Source of the DNA: Odoribacter sp. | GTDB lineage: Bacteria; Bacteroidota; Bacteroidia; Bacteroidales; Muribaculaceae | NCBI GenBank assembly: GCA_023663145.1 | Contig: JAMPHZ010000009.1 | Span: 21,681-85,680, forward strand | Direction: 5' to 3' | Length of the DNA: 64,000 nt | Shown: positions 54,416 to 62,731 of the stretch, one piece after another | How positions within the stretch are numbered: position 1 is the first letter of the stretch | Layout of the letters: each line of letters starts with the position of its first letter | Notes under the pieces: model-generated | Seen by the model: only the letters and a program-made list of their open reading frames with translations | What the model was told of the DNA's origin: nothing | Database searches by the model: none | Made by a program: the position numbers and the translations under genes

Positions 54416-54446
54416 CAAATATACGACAAAGAAGCGGAAAATACAA
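54416..54446 (-). promoter_or_regulatory. Promoter of the AddB-like/hemW operon
   Basis: Minus strand TTG (54446-54444), 20-bp spacer, TATATTTG (54423-54416), 22 bases before the start codon. Confidence 0.7.
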
Positions 54447-54480
54447 AAATAATGGCCACGTCATCTCGACGTAGCCATTA
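54444..54480 (-). terminator. Terminator of the rpsF-rpsR-rplI operon
   Basis: TAATGGC...GACGT arms (54450-54480) form a stem with one mismatch, followed by TTATTTTTG on the minus strand. Its T-run overlaps the -33 box of the next operon's promoter. Confidence 0.8.
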
Positions 54481-54518
54481 GGGAGGGGATATAATTAGTG
54501 AATTTGGGATATCGCGAA

Positions 54519-54962
54519 TTATTCAGCGACAACTTCGAAGGGAACTTCAACTGCAACTTCCTTGTGGAATTGGATAGTTGCGGTGTATTTACCCACTTCC
54601 TTGACATTTTCTTTGATGAAAATGATTTTGCGATCGATGTTGTGACCGAGTTTTTCGAGAGCTTCTGCAATCTGGATAGCATTAACTGATCCAAATATAG
54701 TGCCATTTGCACTTGTTTTAGCACCGATTGTAAGAGCTACGCCTTCAAGAGCAGCTGCAGCAGCTTCGGCATCTGCCTTGAGCTGGGCTATCTTGTGGGC
54801 ACGCTGACGCTGGTTTTCAGCAAGAACTTTAAGAGCCGAAGGAGTGGCAACAACAGCTTTTCCCTGGGGGATAAGATAGTTGCGGCCGTAACCGTCTCTA
54901 ACTTCTACGACGTCGTCCTTGTATCCAAGGCCGCGAACGTCTTCTTTAAGAATAATTTTCAT
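54519..54962 (-). CDS. rplI: Ribosomal protein L9 (bL9)
   Basis: A 147-residue 50S protein. The N-terminal RNA-binding domain MKIILKEDVRGLGYKDDVVEVRDGYGRNYLIPQGKA is a clear bL9 signature, followed by a long connecting helix (ENQRQRAHKIAQLKADAEAAAA) and the C-terminal domain. Length is normal. It is third in the rpsF-rpsR-rplI operon, 23 bases after rpsR. Confidence 0.98.
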   Translation of the reverse strand: MKIILKEDVRGLGYKDDVVEVRDGYGRNYLIPQGKAVVATPSALKVLAENQRQRAHKIAQLKADAEAAAAALEGVALTIGAKTSANGTIFGSVNAIQIAEALEKLGHNIDRKIIFIKENVKEVGKYTATIQFHKEVAVEVPFEVVAE

Positions 54963-54985
54963 GTGACTGTTCCTTAGCTTAAAAG

Positions 54986-55255
54986 TTATTTCATAAGGTC
55001 GGTTACATAGGGCAGGAGTGCAAGGTGGCGTGCACGCTTGACAGCCTGAGCCACACGGCGCTGAAATTTCAGCGAGGTACCGGTAATGCGGCGGGGAAGT
55101 ATCTTACCCTGCTCGTTGAGGAATTTCTTGAGGAATTCGGGATCCTTGTAGTCAACATACTTGATACCGGCACGCTTGAAGCGGCAGTATTTTTTCTTCT
55201 TCACATCCACCGACATAGGGGTGAGATAGCGGATTTCTGATTGAGCCTGTGCCAT
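54986..55255 (-). CDS. rpsR: Ribosomal protein S18 (bS18)
   Basis: An 89-residue 30S protein. The core [63 protein letters not shown] is the full bS18 pattern. It binds S6 in the platform of the small subunit. It lies three bases downstream of rpsF with no ssb gene between them, the usual order in Bacteroidetes. Confidence 0.98.
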   Translation of the reverse strand: MAQAQSEIRYLTPMSVDVKKKKYCRFKRAGIKYVDYKDPEFLKKFLNEQGKILPRRITGTSLKFQRRVAQAVKRARHLALLPYVTDLMK

Positions 55256-55258
55256 GAT

Positions 55259-55627
55259 TTAGTCCTCCTTTGCTTCTTGGGTTTGGGGTGCTTCTGCTTT
55301 TGTTGCCTTAAGGTTACGACGCTTGGCTGCATATTCAGCTGCGTACTTGTCCTGACGGAACACGAGGAAACGCAAAACGCGCTCGTCGCGGCGGAAAGCT
55401 GTCTCAAGTTTCTTTACCAAAGTGGTGTCGCCATCAAATTCGATGAGGGTGTAGAAGCCGGTTGACTTCTTCTGGATGGGATAAGCGAGCTTACGCATGC
55501 CCCATTCTTCGGTGTTCACAATCTGCGCACCGTTGTCAGTGAGCACTTTGCTGAACTTTTCTACCGCTTCCTTCATCTGAACATCAGACAAAACGGGAGT
55601 TAAAATGAAAACGGTTTCGTACTGCAT
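55259..55627 (-). CDS. rpsF: Ribosomal protein S6 (bS6)
   Basis: A 122-residue 30S protein. [15 protein letters not shown], then [23 protein letters not shown] core (written here [20 protein letters not shown]) and [15 protein letters not shown] match bS6. The last ~25 residues are a Lys/Ala/Glu-rich tail common in this phylum. It is first in its operon with a full promoter ~65 bases upstream; the leader includes a small hairpin that might be an S6:S18 autoregulatory site. Confidence 0.97.
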   Translation of the reverse strand: MQYETVFILTPVLSDVQMKEAVEKFSKVLTDNGAQIVNTEEWGMRKLAYPIQKKSTGFYTLIEFDGDTTLVKKLETAFRRDERVLRFLVFRQDKYAAEYAAKRRNLKATKAEAPQTQEAKED

Positions 55628-55670
55628 TGTTTAAAAATGAGTGGTTAATTTATGATTTTTAATGATTTAT

Positions 55671-55682
55671 GGTCCTTAGACC
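55671..55682 (-). promoter_or_regulatory. Small hairpin in the rpsF leader
   Basis: GGTC-TAAG-GACC on the minus strand with outer GATTT/AAATC pairing, right after the predicted transcription start. It could be an S6:S18 feedback site, but I cannot confirm the known CCG bulge. Confidence 0.3.
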
Positions 55683-55693
55683 GAAATCGCGGG

Positions 55694-55724
55694 CAAAGTT
55701 ACGATTTTTTTGCAAAACTGACAA
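55694..55724 (-). promoter_or_regulatory. Promoter of the rpsF operon
   Basis: Minus strand TTG (55724-55722), 20-bp spacer, TAACTTTG (55701-55694). Confidence 0.75.
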
Positions 55725-55861
55725 ATTTTAGTCATGTAATTTATGGCACGTAATAAAACAATCAGGCTATTTTGTAGAATATAGGAGTTTTAGCACCTAA
55801 AAATATGTCATAAGCGGCTGTTTAAAGTATGATATTGGCACATATAAATAATGTTTTTTAT

Positions 55862-55869
55862 TAACTTTG
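55862..55869 (+). promoter_or_regulatory. -7 element of the flavin reductase gene
   Basis: TAACTTTG on the plus strand, 39 bases before the start; TTG at 55835-55837 is 24 bp away, longer than usual. Confidence 0.5.
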
Positions 55870-55907
55870 CACGATATTTGATTTTTCCATTTGATTGATA
55901 ATATATT

Positions 55908-56477
55908 ATGAAAAGAAAGAACTTCTCAGCCAAAGCATGGTTGCTCCCGCAACCTGTACTTGTTATCGGTACTTACAATGAGAATGGCTCACCAAACGCA
56001 ATGAATGCTGCGTGGGCCGGGCAGTGGGACTATAAGGAAATTATGATTTCAATGGGAAAACATGCCACTACCGAAAACCTCAATCGTTGTCCTGATTTCT
56101 CGGTAGCTTTTGCAACTGTAGATACTATGGTAGCCGCTGATTATGTAGGTATAGTCAGCGGTGCGAAAGAACCCGGTAAAGTTGAAAAAACCGGGTGGAA
56201 AGCATTAAAGAGTACATGTATTGAAGCTCCGATTTTTGACGTCTTCCCGATGACATTGGAATGCCGCGTGAAAGAAAAACTCTATGAGTCAGAATCAGGC
56301 TATTACATTATTGCCGAGATTATCAATATAATCTGCGATGAGAGATATATAGCTGAAGATGGCAAACCTGACGTTGAGAAGATGAAGCTAATCACGTTCG
56401 ATCCAATACACGACGGATATATTGCTCTTGGCTCGAAAGTAGGAAATGCATTTAAGGATGGCTTTGATTTAAAATAA
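55908..56477 (+). CDS. Flavin reductase family protein
   Basis: A 189-residue FMN-binding protein of the flavin-reductase-like split-barrel family. LPQPVLVIGTYNENGSPNAMNAAWAGQW (~13-40) is the typical N-terminal FMN-binding pattern, followed by ISMGKHATTENLNRCPDFSVAF and AADYVGIVSGAKEPGKVEKTGW. Such proteins in anaerobes likely reduce flavins or act in redox defence; the partner is unknown. Its stop shares one base with the tag start (TAATG), so the pair is coupled. Confidence 0.9.
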   Translation: MKRKNFSAKAWLLPQPVLVIGTYNENGSPNAMNAAWAGQWDYKEIMISMGKHATTENLNRCPDFSVAFATVDTMVAADYVGIVSGAKEPGKVEKTGWKALKSTCIEAPIFDVFPMTLECRVKEKLYESESGYYIIAEIINIICDERYIAEDGKPDVEKMKLITFDPIHDGYIALGSKVGNAFKDGFDLK

Positions 56478-57052
56478 TGCCGATCTTGCATATGCGATGC
56501 CCGTGGTGTAGTGAGGATCCACTGTATATAAAGTATCATGACGAAGAGTGGGGGAGACCTGTAACCGATGATATCAAGTTATTTGAATGCCTTGTACTCG
56601 AAAGCGCGCAAGCAGGTTTGTCGTGGCTTTCAGTACTTAGACGACGAGAGGGCTATCGAGAGGCATTCTACGGATTTGATTTGGACAGAATAGCAACTAT
56701 GACCGATAAAGATGTCGAACGTCTTATGGCACATAAAGGAATCATACGCAATCGTCGAAAGATAGAAGCAACAATTTCCAACGCAATATATTTTAAAGAA
56801 ATACAGGTGGAATATGGAAGTTTTTATAGCTATCTGCGTTCGTTCTTTACCCGCGATTTACCAATAGTAAACTATCCAAAATCGTTGTCTGATGTTGCCG
56901 TTACATCTCCTGAGTCTGAGGCTATTTCAAAAGATATGCGCCGGCGTGGTTTTCGATTTTTTGGGTCTATAATCTGCTATGCGTTTCTGCAAGCAACCGG
57001 TTTTGTAAATGATCATCTTGACAATTGTCAATTCAAATATCCGGTGTTTTAG
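56477..57052 (+). CDS. tag: DNA-3-methyladenine glycosylase I
   Basis: A 191-residue base-excision repair enzyme removing 3-methyladenine from DNA. The N-terminus MRCPWCSEDPLYIKYHDEEWG supplies the Cys and His zinc ligands, matched at the C-terminus by the His and Cys in VNDHLDNC. LESAQAGLSWLSVLRRREGYREAF and the VNYPKSLSDVAVTSPESEAISKDMRRRGFRFFG blocks complete the TagI pattern. Length is usual. It is coupled to the flavin reductase and followed closely by an ECF sigma gene. Confidence 0.96.
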   Translation: MPILHMRCPWCSEDPLYIKYHDEEWGRPVTDDIKLFECLVLESAQAGLSWLSVLRRREGYREAFYGFDLDRIATMTDKDVERLMAHKGIIRNRRKIEATISNAIYFKEIQVEYGSFYSYLRSFFTRDLPIVNYPKSLSDVAVTSPESEAISKDMRRRGFRFFGSIICYAFLQATGFVNDHLDNCQFKYPVF

Positions 57053-57171
57053 TAGCATTCATATCTTTTGCACTCTGTTATCTCTTTTTCATATCTAAGT
57101 GGATTTTTTTTGTGCTGAATGTAACTTTTATACCTGAACCTGCATCTAACGTTACAAAAGCTCTAATTATA

Positions 57172-57666
57172 ATGAAAAGTCCACACATAACAAGCGCGGA
57201 GTTTGCATCTTTCGTAGAACAGCATTCCCGCATAATTAACAAAATATGTTGGGTTTATGCGACCCCGAAAGTACCTTACGAAGATTTACATCAGGAAATA
57301 CTTACCAACCTTTGGTTGGGTTTAGAGCAATTCCGTGGTACTGGTAAAATCTCTACTTGGGTTTATAGAGTTGCTGTAAACTCGGCTTTAATGGCAATCC
57401 GTAATTATAAGTCTAAAGTTGAAGTTTCTTCCATTGAAATCTCGGTTGAGGATATTTCCTCAGAAGCTGATGATAACAAAACCGAACAGCTTTCAGCTCT
57501 TCACGAATTGATAAACCAACTACTTCCGATTGAAAAAGCGATTATCCTTTTATGGCTTGATGGATATACATACGAAGAAATCGCAGATATTATCGGCATA
57601 GAGCGGAATAACGTGGCTACCAAACTTCACAGGATTAAAAACAAACTTATCTCAAAATCGAAATAA
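57172..57666 (+). CDS. ECF-type RNA polymerase sigma factor
   Basis: A 164-residue sigma-70 family protein. I choose the ATG at 57172 (MKSPHITSAEFASFV), as the upstream frame from 57025 overlaps tag and adds an implausible hydrophobic lead. Region 2: YEDLHQEILTNLWLGLEQFRGTGKISTWVYRVAVNSALMAIR. Region 4: INQLLPIEKAIILLWLDGYTYEEIADIIGIERNNVATKLHRIKNKL. It lies one base upstream of a four-helix membrane protein gene, which suggests a two-gene signalling unit. Confidence 0.92.
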   Translation: MKSPHITSAEFASFVEQHSRIINKICWVYATPKVPYEDLHQEILTNLWLGLEQFRGTGKISTWVYRVAVNSALMAIRNYKSKVEVSSIEISVEDISSEADDNKTEQLSALHELINQLLPIEKAIILLWLDGYTYEEIADIIGIERNNVATKLHRIKNKLISKSK

Positions 57667-57667
57667 C

Positions 57668-58219
57668 ATGAACTTGGACGAACTCAAAAAAAGTATGTCA
57701 ACTCTCGACGACGTACTCGCTCAAAAGAGTGGTGATACAATCACTCTGAACACCACCACTTGCGACACCGCGCAGAAAAGAATAATGAAAAAATTCCGTC
57801 AGGGAGCATCGTCGTGCGCTATTATCGCTGTCGTGTTCCTGATTGCCTGGAACGCCGGACTTGGTAATGATGCATTCCCTCTTGCATATAAGCTATACCT
57901 CGGGGCTTTTCTGGCAGTAGCAGCAGTATGGTATACCATTCTCTACTTCAAGACCAAAAAAATCAACATCGCTGTTTCGACACCGATGCAGACGATGAAG
58001 CAGGTGGCCTCTTTGCGATTTTGGGCCCTTACCGGCGAGATCGTGCTCGGCATGGCTATGGTAGTGTTCTTTACATTGTTCCTTTCCAATCTTTGGGTTG
58101 TCGGACATTACCGCTTTTGGATTGTCATAACAGCGGTAGTGGTATTCTTAATTCTTTTGGTTACTGTTTTTCTTCCCCGGACAATCCGCGACTTCAAGAA
58201 CCTAACTTCAACAAAATAA
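57668..58219 (+). CDS. Four-helix membrane protein paired with ECF sigma factor
   Basis: A 183-residue inner-membrane protein. The ~45-residue cytosolic N-terminus (MNLDELKKSMSTLDDVLAQ) is followed by four predicted transmembrane segments at ~47-66, 72-94, 118-146 and 148-169. It has almost no periplasmic domain. I recognise no family. It begins two bases after the sigma-factor stop. The position argues for a regulator of the sigma factor, with the N-terminal helix as the likely contact, but its multi-pass topology differs from ordinary single-pass anti-sigma factors. Confidence 0.7.
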   Translation: MNLDELKKSMSTLDDVLAQKSGDTITLNTTTCDTAQKRIMKKFRQGASSCAIIAVVFLIAWNAGLGNDAFPLAYKLYLGAFLAVAAVWYTILYFKTKKINIAVSTPMQTMKQVASLRFWALTGEIVLGMAMVVFFTLFLSNLWVVGHYRFWIVITAVVVFLILLVTVFLPRTIRDFKNLTSTK

Positions 58220-58501
58220 TATAATCACATAAAACACATTGTCATATAAAATAACGGGCCTTCCTTTTTCAACCGAAGGATGACCATTATCGTTCTTTAT
58301 CTCATCCTCTTCGAATAGATATTGAACTTAAATAAATTTCTGTAGGTAATCCGCGTTTCGAGAATATGTTCTTGATATGCGGATTACTTGCGTATGAGGC
58401 AACGAAAAAGGGATTTATATAATATATTATATTTTTTAACACTTTTATTTCGTCGATTTTATGATTTCTCAGTCATTACTATAGAGACCAAAGATAACAA
58501 T

Positions 58502-59008
58502 GTGAAAAAACGACTTGATATACAGACACGGCAGATGCTCGGTGACGTGATTGAGGCTAATCTCAATTACCTTGTCCGTTTCGCCTCTATACGGACAGGC
58601 AGCAAAGTGGATGCAGAGGATGTGGTACATGAAGCTATCAGACGCATTTTGGAAACAGACATTTCTAAAATCAACCGTGACAGCATAAGAATGTACCTGT
58701 TCCGCATAGTATATAATCTCTGTAAGGATTTTTATCGCATGGGTGTAAATATCCGGCAGATTACTGATATATATGATGAAATCCCGGATTCATCAAACGA
58801 AGATTATTTGGATCTCGAGGAAATCGAGCGCCTGAATAGGTTGCTCGACAATCTACCTGAAAGAGAGGCTGAGGTTGTGAGAATGAATGTAATGGACGAA
58901 CTCTCATTCGTGGAAATAAGTCAGATACTCTCCACTCCGGCATCTACCGTCAAATCCCGCTTCAAATCGGGAATGGATAAGTTAAGAAAACAATATCTCA
59001 AAAATTAA
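58502..59008 (+). CDS. ECF-type RNA polymerase sigma factor
   Basis: A sigma-70 family protein of ~168 residues from a GTG at 58502 (read as MKKRLDIQTRQML); the frame is also open from an ATG at 58388, but that adds a hydrophobic/basic 38-residue lead in very AT-rich DNA, so I favour the GTG (start uncertain). Region 2: VDAEDVVHEAIRRILETDI and RMYLFRIVYNLCKDFYR. Region 4: LDNLPEREAEVVRMNVMDELSFVEISQILSTPASTVKSRFKSGMDKLRKQY. It is first of a three-gene unit with a periplasmic-domain membrane protein and an outer-membrane barrel. Confidence 0.88.
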   Translation: MKKRLDIQTRQMLGDVIEANLNYLVRFASIRTGSKVDAEDVVHEAIRRILETDISKINRDSIRMYLFRIVYNLCKDFYRMGVNIRQITDIYDEIPDSSNEDYLDLEEIERLNRLLDNLPEREAEVVRMNVMDELSFVEISQILSTPASTVKSRFKSGMDKLRKQYLKN

Positions 59009-59013
59009 TAGTC

Positions 59014-60171
59014 ATGGATGAATACAAAGACATAAAGGATATGCTGAAACCTCGCCGTGACTTTGCGGCATCTGATGAATTGCGATATCGAATAGATTCC
59101 ACTCTTGATTCCTGCACTCGGCAAAGGAAACCTTTCCGCTGGTTATGGGGAGTAGGAGCATCGTGCGTGGCAGCCGCAGTATTGATATTGATTCTTATAC
59201 CTTCGGGAATGTCGGCAAAAGAGATTTTGACTGAAACTCTGAAAGCCATTCTTAATACCCAGGGTATTGAAATGACTGTAGAGGTAAGAACTCGCCCTAT
59301 GGAAAATTTCAGATATATCAATCTATCTGAAGATTTCGTTCTGCATAAAATTACGGTGGCAAAATCAGACACCACTTTGACTTGGCGTGTTGACAAGGGA
59401 GGTCGAGCCGCAGCCGGGAATAATGAAGTCATATACAACTGGGTTGATCAACTCAATATAGGTTGGCGCACCGGTAATGCTGACCCCAAGGAACTGCTTG
59501 GCGAGATGTCGATATTACTCACTCCCGAAAAAATCCTTGAATCTGAATTGCAGAATTGCATCAATAATAGTGATGCTCATTATGACGTGGATAAAAAGAA
59601 TGGCGAGATTATACTCACCATCCACTCCAAGCCTCAAGGAAATTTCAGCAATCCATATATGCTGAATGCCTCAATCACCGAATCTGAAAATATTCGCCGC
59701 TATGTGATTGACGCAGACACCAAGCATATCAAAGCTGCAACGGTCAGCATATTAAATGGAGAGAGAGAGACCGAGGTCTTGAAGATCACTAATATAAGCT
59801 ACGGTCAACCACATACAAGACTGCTGGCACTCCCTTCCGGCATAAAATTCATTGACATGCCACATAATTCGTTGCGAGGCTTAACCGGGCTTACTGCCAC
59901 CGAAGCGGCATCTGCTTTCCTCAATCCTTTGGAAACATGGAATCTGTCGATCATTGACAACGCAGTTGACGAAAATGTAAAGAACGGCATGTATGAACAA
60001 GACCTGAACGGTTCTGTACTTGTTTCGGTCGGAAAATCTTTCACCTCCGGCAATGAGAGCACGACATTTGTTCCATACGTTCTGCAATTGCCTGATGGAA
60101 CGCATAAACGACACAATCTCGCTTTACAAAAAAGTAGTCAAGGAGGTTGGATTGTGGTCGGAGGTCTTTAG
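59014..60171 (+). CDS. Single-pass membrane protein with large periplasmic domain, ECF-linked
   Basis: A 385-residue protein. The first ~42 residues are cytosolic (MDEYKDIKDMLKPRRDFAAS), with one transmembrane segment at ~43-63 and a ~320-residue periplasmic part. The segment from SAKEILTETLKAILNTQGIEMTVEVRTRP through a series of beta strands, with YVIDADTKHIKAATVSI, is reminiscent of LolA/RseB-like lipid-binding folds, which is a weak visual likeness only. It lies five bases after the sigma-factor stop and 21 bases before the barrel gene. An anti-sigma role with a periplasmic sensing domain is the simplest inference. Confidence 0.72.
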   Translation: MDEYKDIKDMLKPRRDFAASDELRYRIDSTLDSCTRQRKPFRWLWGVGASCVAAAVLILILIPSGMSAKEILTETLKAILNTQGIEMTVEVRTRPMENFRYINLSEDFVLHKITVAKSDTTLTWRVDKGGRAAAGNNEVIYNWVDQLNIGWRTGNADPKELLGEMSILLTPEKILESELQNCINNSDAHYDVDKKNGEIILTIHSKPQGNFSNPYMLNASITESENIRRYVIDADTKHIKAATVSILNGERETEVLKITNISYGQPHTRLLALPSGIKFIDMPHNSLRGLTGLTATEAASAFLNPLETWNLSIIDNAVDENVKNGMYEQDLNGSVLVSVGKSFTSGNESTTFVPYVLQLPDGTHKRHNLALQKSSQGGWIVVGGL

Positions 60172-60192
60172 CAAGCAATAAAATTCCATAAT

Positions 60193-62508
60193 ATGTCATT
60201 AAAACATTTAATGGCAGGGCTTATGCTCTGCCTCACCGCTCACACCCTTTTTGCGGTATCTGAACCTATCACAGGAACAGTAGCTGACGAGTCAGGCTCT
60301 CCATTGGAGTTTGCAAATGTCACATTGCTGACCCTTAACGATTCCACTATTGTAGATGGCACGGTTACTGATGTTGCCGGTAAATTCTCGGTAACAGACT
60401 CTACTACCCCTTGTTTCCTCCGTATCTCCGCGATGGGGTATGAGGAAACAAAAATCACCAATCCTCATGGCAACCTTGGTTCTATACAACTTACTCCGGC
60501 TTCGTATGAACTGGGCGAGGTTGTTGTGAAAGGCTCTCGCCCTGTCGCAAAGTTAAAGACGGATGGATTGCAAGTGGCAATATCAGGCACTTACCTTGCA
60601 AATACCGGGACGGCTCTTGACGTACTCGGCAAAATGCCTTTCGTCTCCAAGACAGGTTCGCAACTTGAAGTCCTTGGCAAAGGAACTCCGCTTGTCTATA
60701 TAAATGGCCGACAGGTGCGCGACCAATCGGAACTTGACCAACTTTCATCTGCCGACATCAAAAGTGTTGATGTGGTGACTTCACCCGGTGCTCGATACGA
60801 CTCATCAGTCAATGCAGTCATAAGAATCACGACCATTGCGCCTGTGGGTGAAGGCTTTTCTTTCAACGACAGAACAACTGTTGGCTACAAGCACTACGCC
60901 TATTTATTCGAGCAAGCCAATTTCAACTTCCGAAAGAATGGTTTCGACCTCTTTGGTATGTTGAATTATGAGAACTACCGTGAACGACCCCGATATGAGA
61001 ATAACACTATCCAATATCTTCAGTCCGGCACCGTCTCGCAAAGAAGCAATGGAAAGGATTTTACTAAATATCCTGTGTATGAAGGGAAAGTCGGTCTCAA
61101 TTATAATTGGAGCAATCAGTATGCAGGTTTCTATTATGATTTTGCATATCGTCCTGCCACCGGCAACAGTTCCTCGTTCACATCAAGATTCCTTAACTCA
61201 GTTCTTGAAGATGAACTCAAATACAATGGTTCTAATCACAGACACAATCGCCAACACCTCATTAGCTCATACTACACCGGCACATTGGGCAAATGGCAAG
61301 TGAGCGCCAACTTTGATGCCATGTGGCAGATAAACAGCCGCACTACAAATGAAACAGAAACATCTACATTCAACTCTGAACGTATTTTTTCCACTGATAA
61401 CGATGTTGATAACAGACTATTGGCCGGAAATATAATCGTTTTGCTCCCGGTATGGAAAGGTGAATTGCGCTTTGGCACTGAGATAAGCGACATTTACCGC
61501 AAAGACCTGTATCTGTCGGATGTCGATTTCATCACCGACAACGATACTAAAATCAAGGAAACCACATCGGCGTTATTCGCTGAAATGTCGCAGACTTTCG
61601 GGAGGGTTTCTTTGTCTGCCGGTCTGCGTTGGGAATATACCGACTCACGATACTTTCTTTGGGGCGAGAAGAAGGATGACCAAAGCCGTCAATATCATAA
61701 TCTCGCACCAAGTGCCACCCTTTCTTTACCCATAGGCAATGTATCGACCAATCTGTCCTATATGCGCAAAACATCGCGCCCCGCTTTTGAACAACTCAGC
61801 AGTGCAGTCAGATACCTTGACAGATATAGCTATGAGTCCGGAAATCCCAATCTGAAACCAATTTATCGAGACTATGTCTCATTATCAAGTTCATGGCGTG
61901 ACATTGTTGTTGAACTGACTTACTATTCCACTAAAAATTACTTTATGTGGCAGACAACTCCTTATCCCGGCAACCCGGACATGAGATTGTTAAAAATGGA
62001 GAATATGCCCCGATACAATACCTTTGAGGCTTTCGCTAATTACTCGCCATGCTTCTTCACAATCTGGCGACCGACATTTATGGCAGGCATTATTGCTCAG
62101 GATTTCAAGTTGATGCACAATGGCACGGAGATGAAACTGAACAAACCTCTCGGGATTTTCCGATTCAATAACGCAATCCATATGCCATGGGATATGTGGC
62201 TCAATATGGATTTTTCAGCCCAAACATCCGGCAATGGGGATAACGTGTATCTTAAAAGTCGTTGGAACTGTGACCTCGGATTATACAAATCCTTTGCAAA
62301 CGACACATGGAGTATAAAACTTCAACTCAACGATGTTTTCAACACCTATCGCCAGCAAATGACTCAATACGATGCTCTGAGCACTATTAGTGTGAATAAG
62401 ATATATGACACGCGCGACTTATCGCTGACCATACGCTACAACTTCAATTCAGCTCGTTCACGCTACAAAGGGAGTGGCGCAGCTAACACAGAAAAACATA
62501 GATTCTGA
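60193..62508 (+). CDS. Outer-membrane beta-barrel protein with carboxypeptidase-regulatory-like domain (PF14905-like)
   Basis: A 771-residue outer-membrane protein. The signal peptide ends near LFAVSE (~22). The regulatory-like beta domain spans ~25-105 (ITGTVADESGSPLEFANVTLLT), then a plug-like region (~110-215: LGEVVVKGSRPV, MPFVSKTGSQLEVLGKG, PLVYINGRQV, VVTSPGARYDSSVNAVIRI), then a Tyr/Asn-rich barrel (~220-771). It is homologous in layout to the barrel at 25229-27316, and both are the last gene of an ECF sigma unit. I infer surface sensing or uptake; ligand unknown. The chromosome side ends here just before the tRNA scar. Confidence 0.85.
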   Translation: MSLKHLMAGLMLCLTAHTLFAVSEPITGTVADESGSPLEFANVTLLTLNDSTIVDGTVTDVAGKFSVTDSTTPCFLRISAMGYEETKITNPHGNLGSIQLTPASYELGEVVVKGSRPVAKLKTDGLQVAISGTYLANTGTALDVLGKMPFVSKTGSQLEVLGKGTPLVYINGRQVRDQSELDQLSSADIKSVDVVTSPGARYDSSVNAVIRITTIAPVGEGFSFNDRTTVGYKHYAYLFEQANFNFRKNGFDLFGMLNYENYRERPRYENNTIQYLQSGTVSQRSNGKDFTKYPVYEGKVGLNYNWSNQYAGFYYDFAYRPATGNSSSFTSRFLNSVLEDELKYNGSNHRHNRQHLISSYYTGTLGKWQVSANFDAMWQINSRTTNETETSTFNSERIFSTDNDVDNRLLAGNIIVLLPVWKGELRFGTEISDIYRKDLYLSDVDFITDNDTKIKETTSALFAEMSQTFGRVSLSAGLRWEYTDSRYFLWGEKKDDQSRQYHNLAPSATLSLPIGNVSTNLSYMRKTSRPAFEQLSSAVRYLDRYSYESGNPNLKPIYRDYVSLSSSWRDIVVELTYYSTKNYFMWQTTPYPGNPDMRLLKMENMPRYNTFEAFANYSPCFFTIWRPTFMAGIIAQDFKLMHNGTEMKLNKPLGIFRFNNAIHMPWDMWLNMDFSAQTSGNGDNVYLKSRWNCDLGLYKSFANDTWSIKLQLNDVFNTYRQQMTQYDALSTISVNKIYDTRDLSLTIRYNFNSARSRYKGSGAANTEKHRF

Positions 62509-62554
62509 GAAGTCTATATTTTTACAGTTGATCGTATCGTTGGGCCCCCCTCAG

Positions 62555-62605
62555 CCGCTCCTGTCCGCTGACCCGGAATTACCAACCGCTCCTATCCGCT
62601 GACCC
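62555..62605. repeat. Two-copy 20-bp direct repeat
   Basis: CCGCTCCTGTCCGCTGACCC (62555-62574) recurs at 62586-62605 with one change (G to A), period 31. It lies between the barrel gene and the tRNA scar. Confidence 0.7.
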
Positions 62606-62648
62606 ATATTTCGTGTGTTTGCGTGGCTTGCAGATGCAATCAGAACAT

Positions 62649-62680
62649 AAAAAAAGTAGTCAGCGATATGCTAACTACTT
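62649..62680 (-). terminator. Terminator belonging to the interrupted tRNA gene
   Basis: AAGTAGTTAGC and GCTGACTACTT arms (62680-62654 on the minus strand) form a stem with one mismatch, followed by T7. It stands directly after the tRNA 3' fragment, as expected for the original tRNA terminator. Confidence 0.8.
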
Positions 62681-62686
62681 GATTTT

Positions 62687-62731
62687 TGGTGGTCCCACTA
62701 GGGCTTGAACCTAGGACTCCCTGATTATGAG
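62687..62731 (-). other. 3' fragment of a CAT-anticodon tRNA gene (probable attachment site)
   Basis: The 45 bases read, on the minus strand, as an anticodon loop CTCATAA, the 3' anticodon stem TCAGG, an intact T-arm (CTAGG TTCAAGC CCTAG), the acceptor strand TGGGACC, discriminator A and CCA. The 5' half is absent: upstream of the loop the sequence (ATAGC) cannot pair with TCAGG. A tRNA cut exactly at the anticodon loop and retaining its 3' end and terminator is the usual scar left by integration of a mobile element into a tRNA gene. The full tRNA (Met or Ile2 type) should lie at the far end of the element, right of the window. Confidence 0.8.

Noticed and set aside
58388..58501. N-terminal extension of the ECF sigma factor
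   Set aside because: The added residues (RDLYNILYFLTLLFRRFYD) are hydrophobic and come from very AT-rich, promoter-like DNA; the GTG at 58502 is preferred, although not proven.
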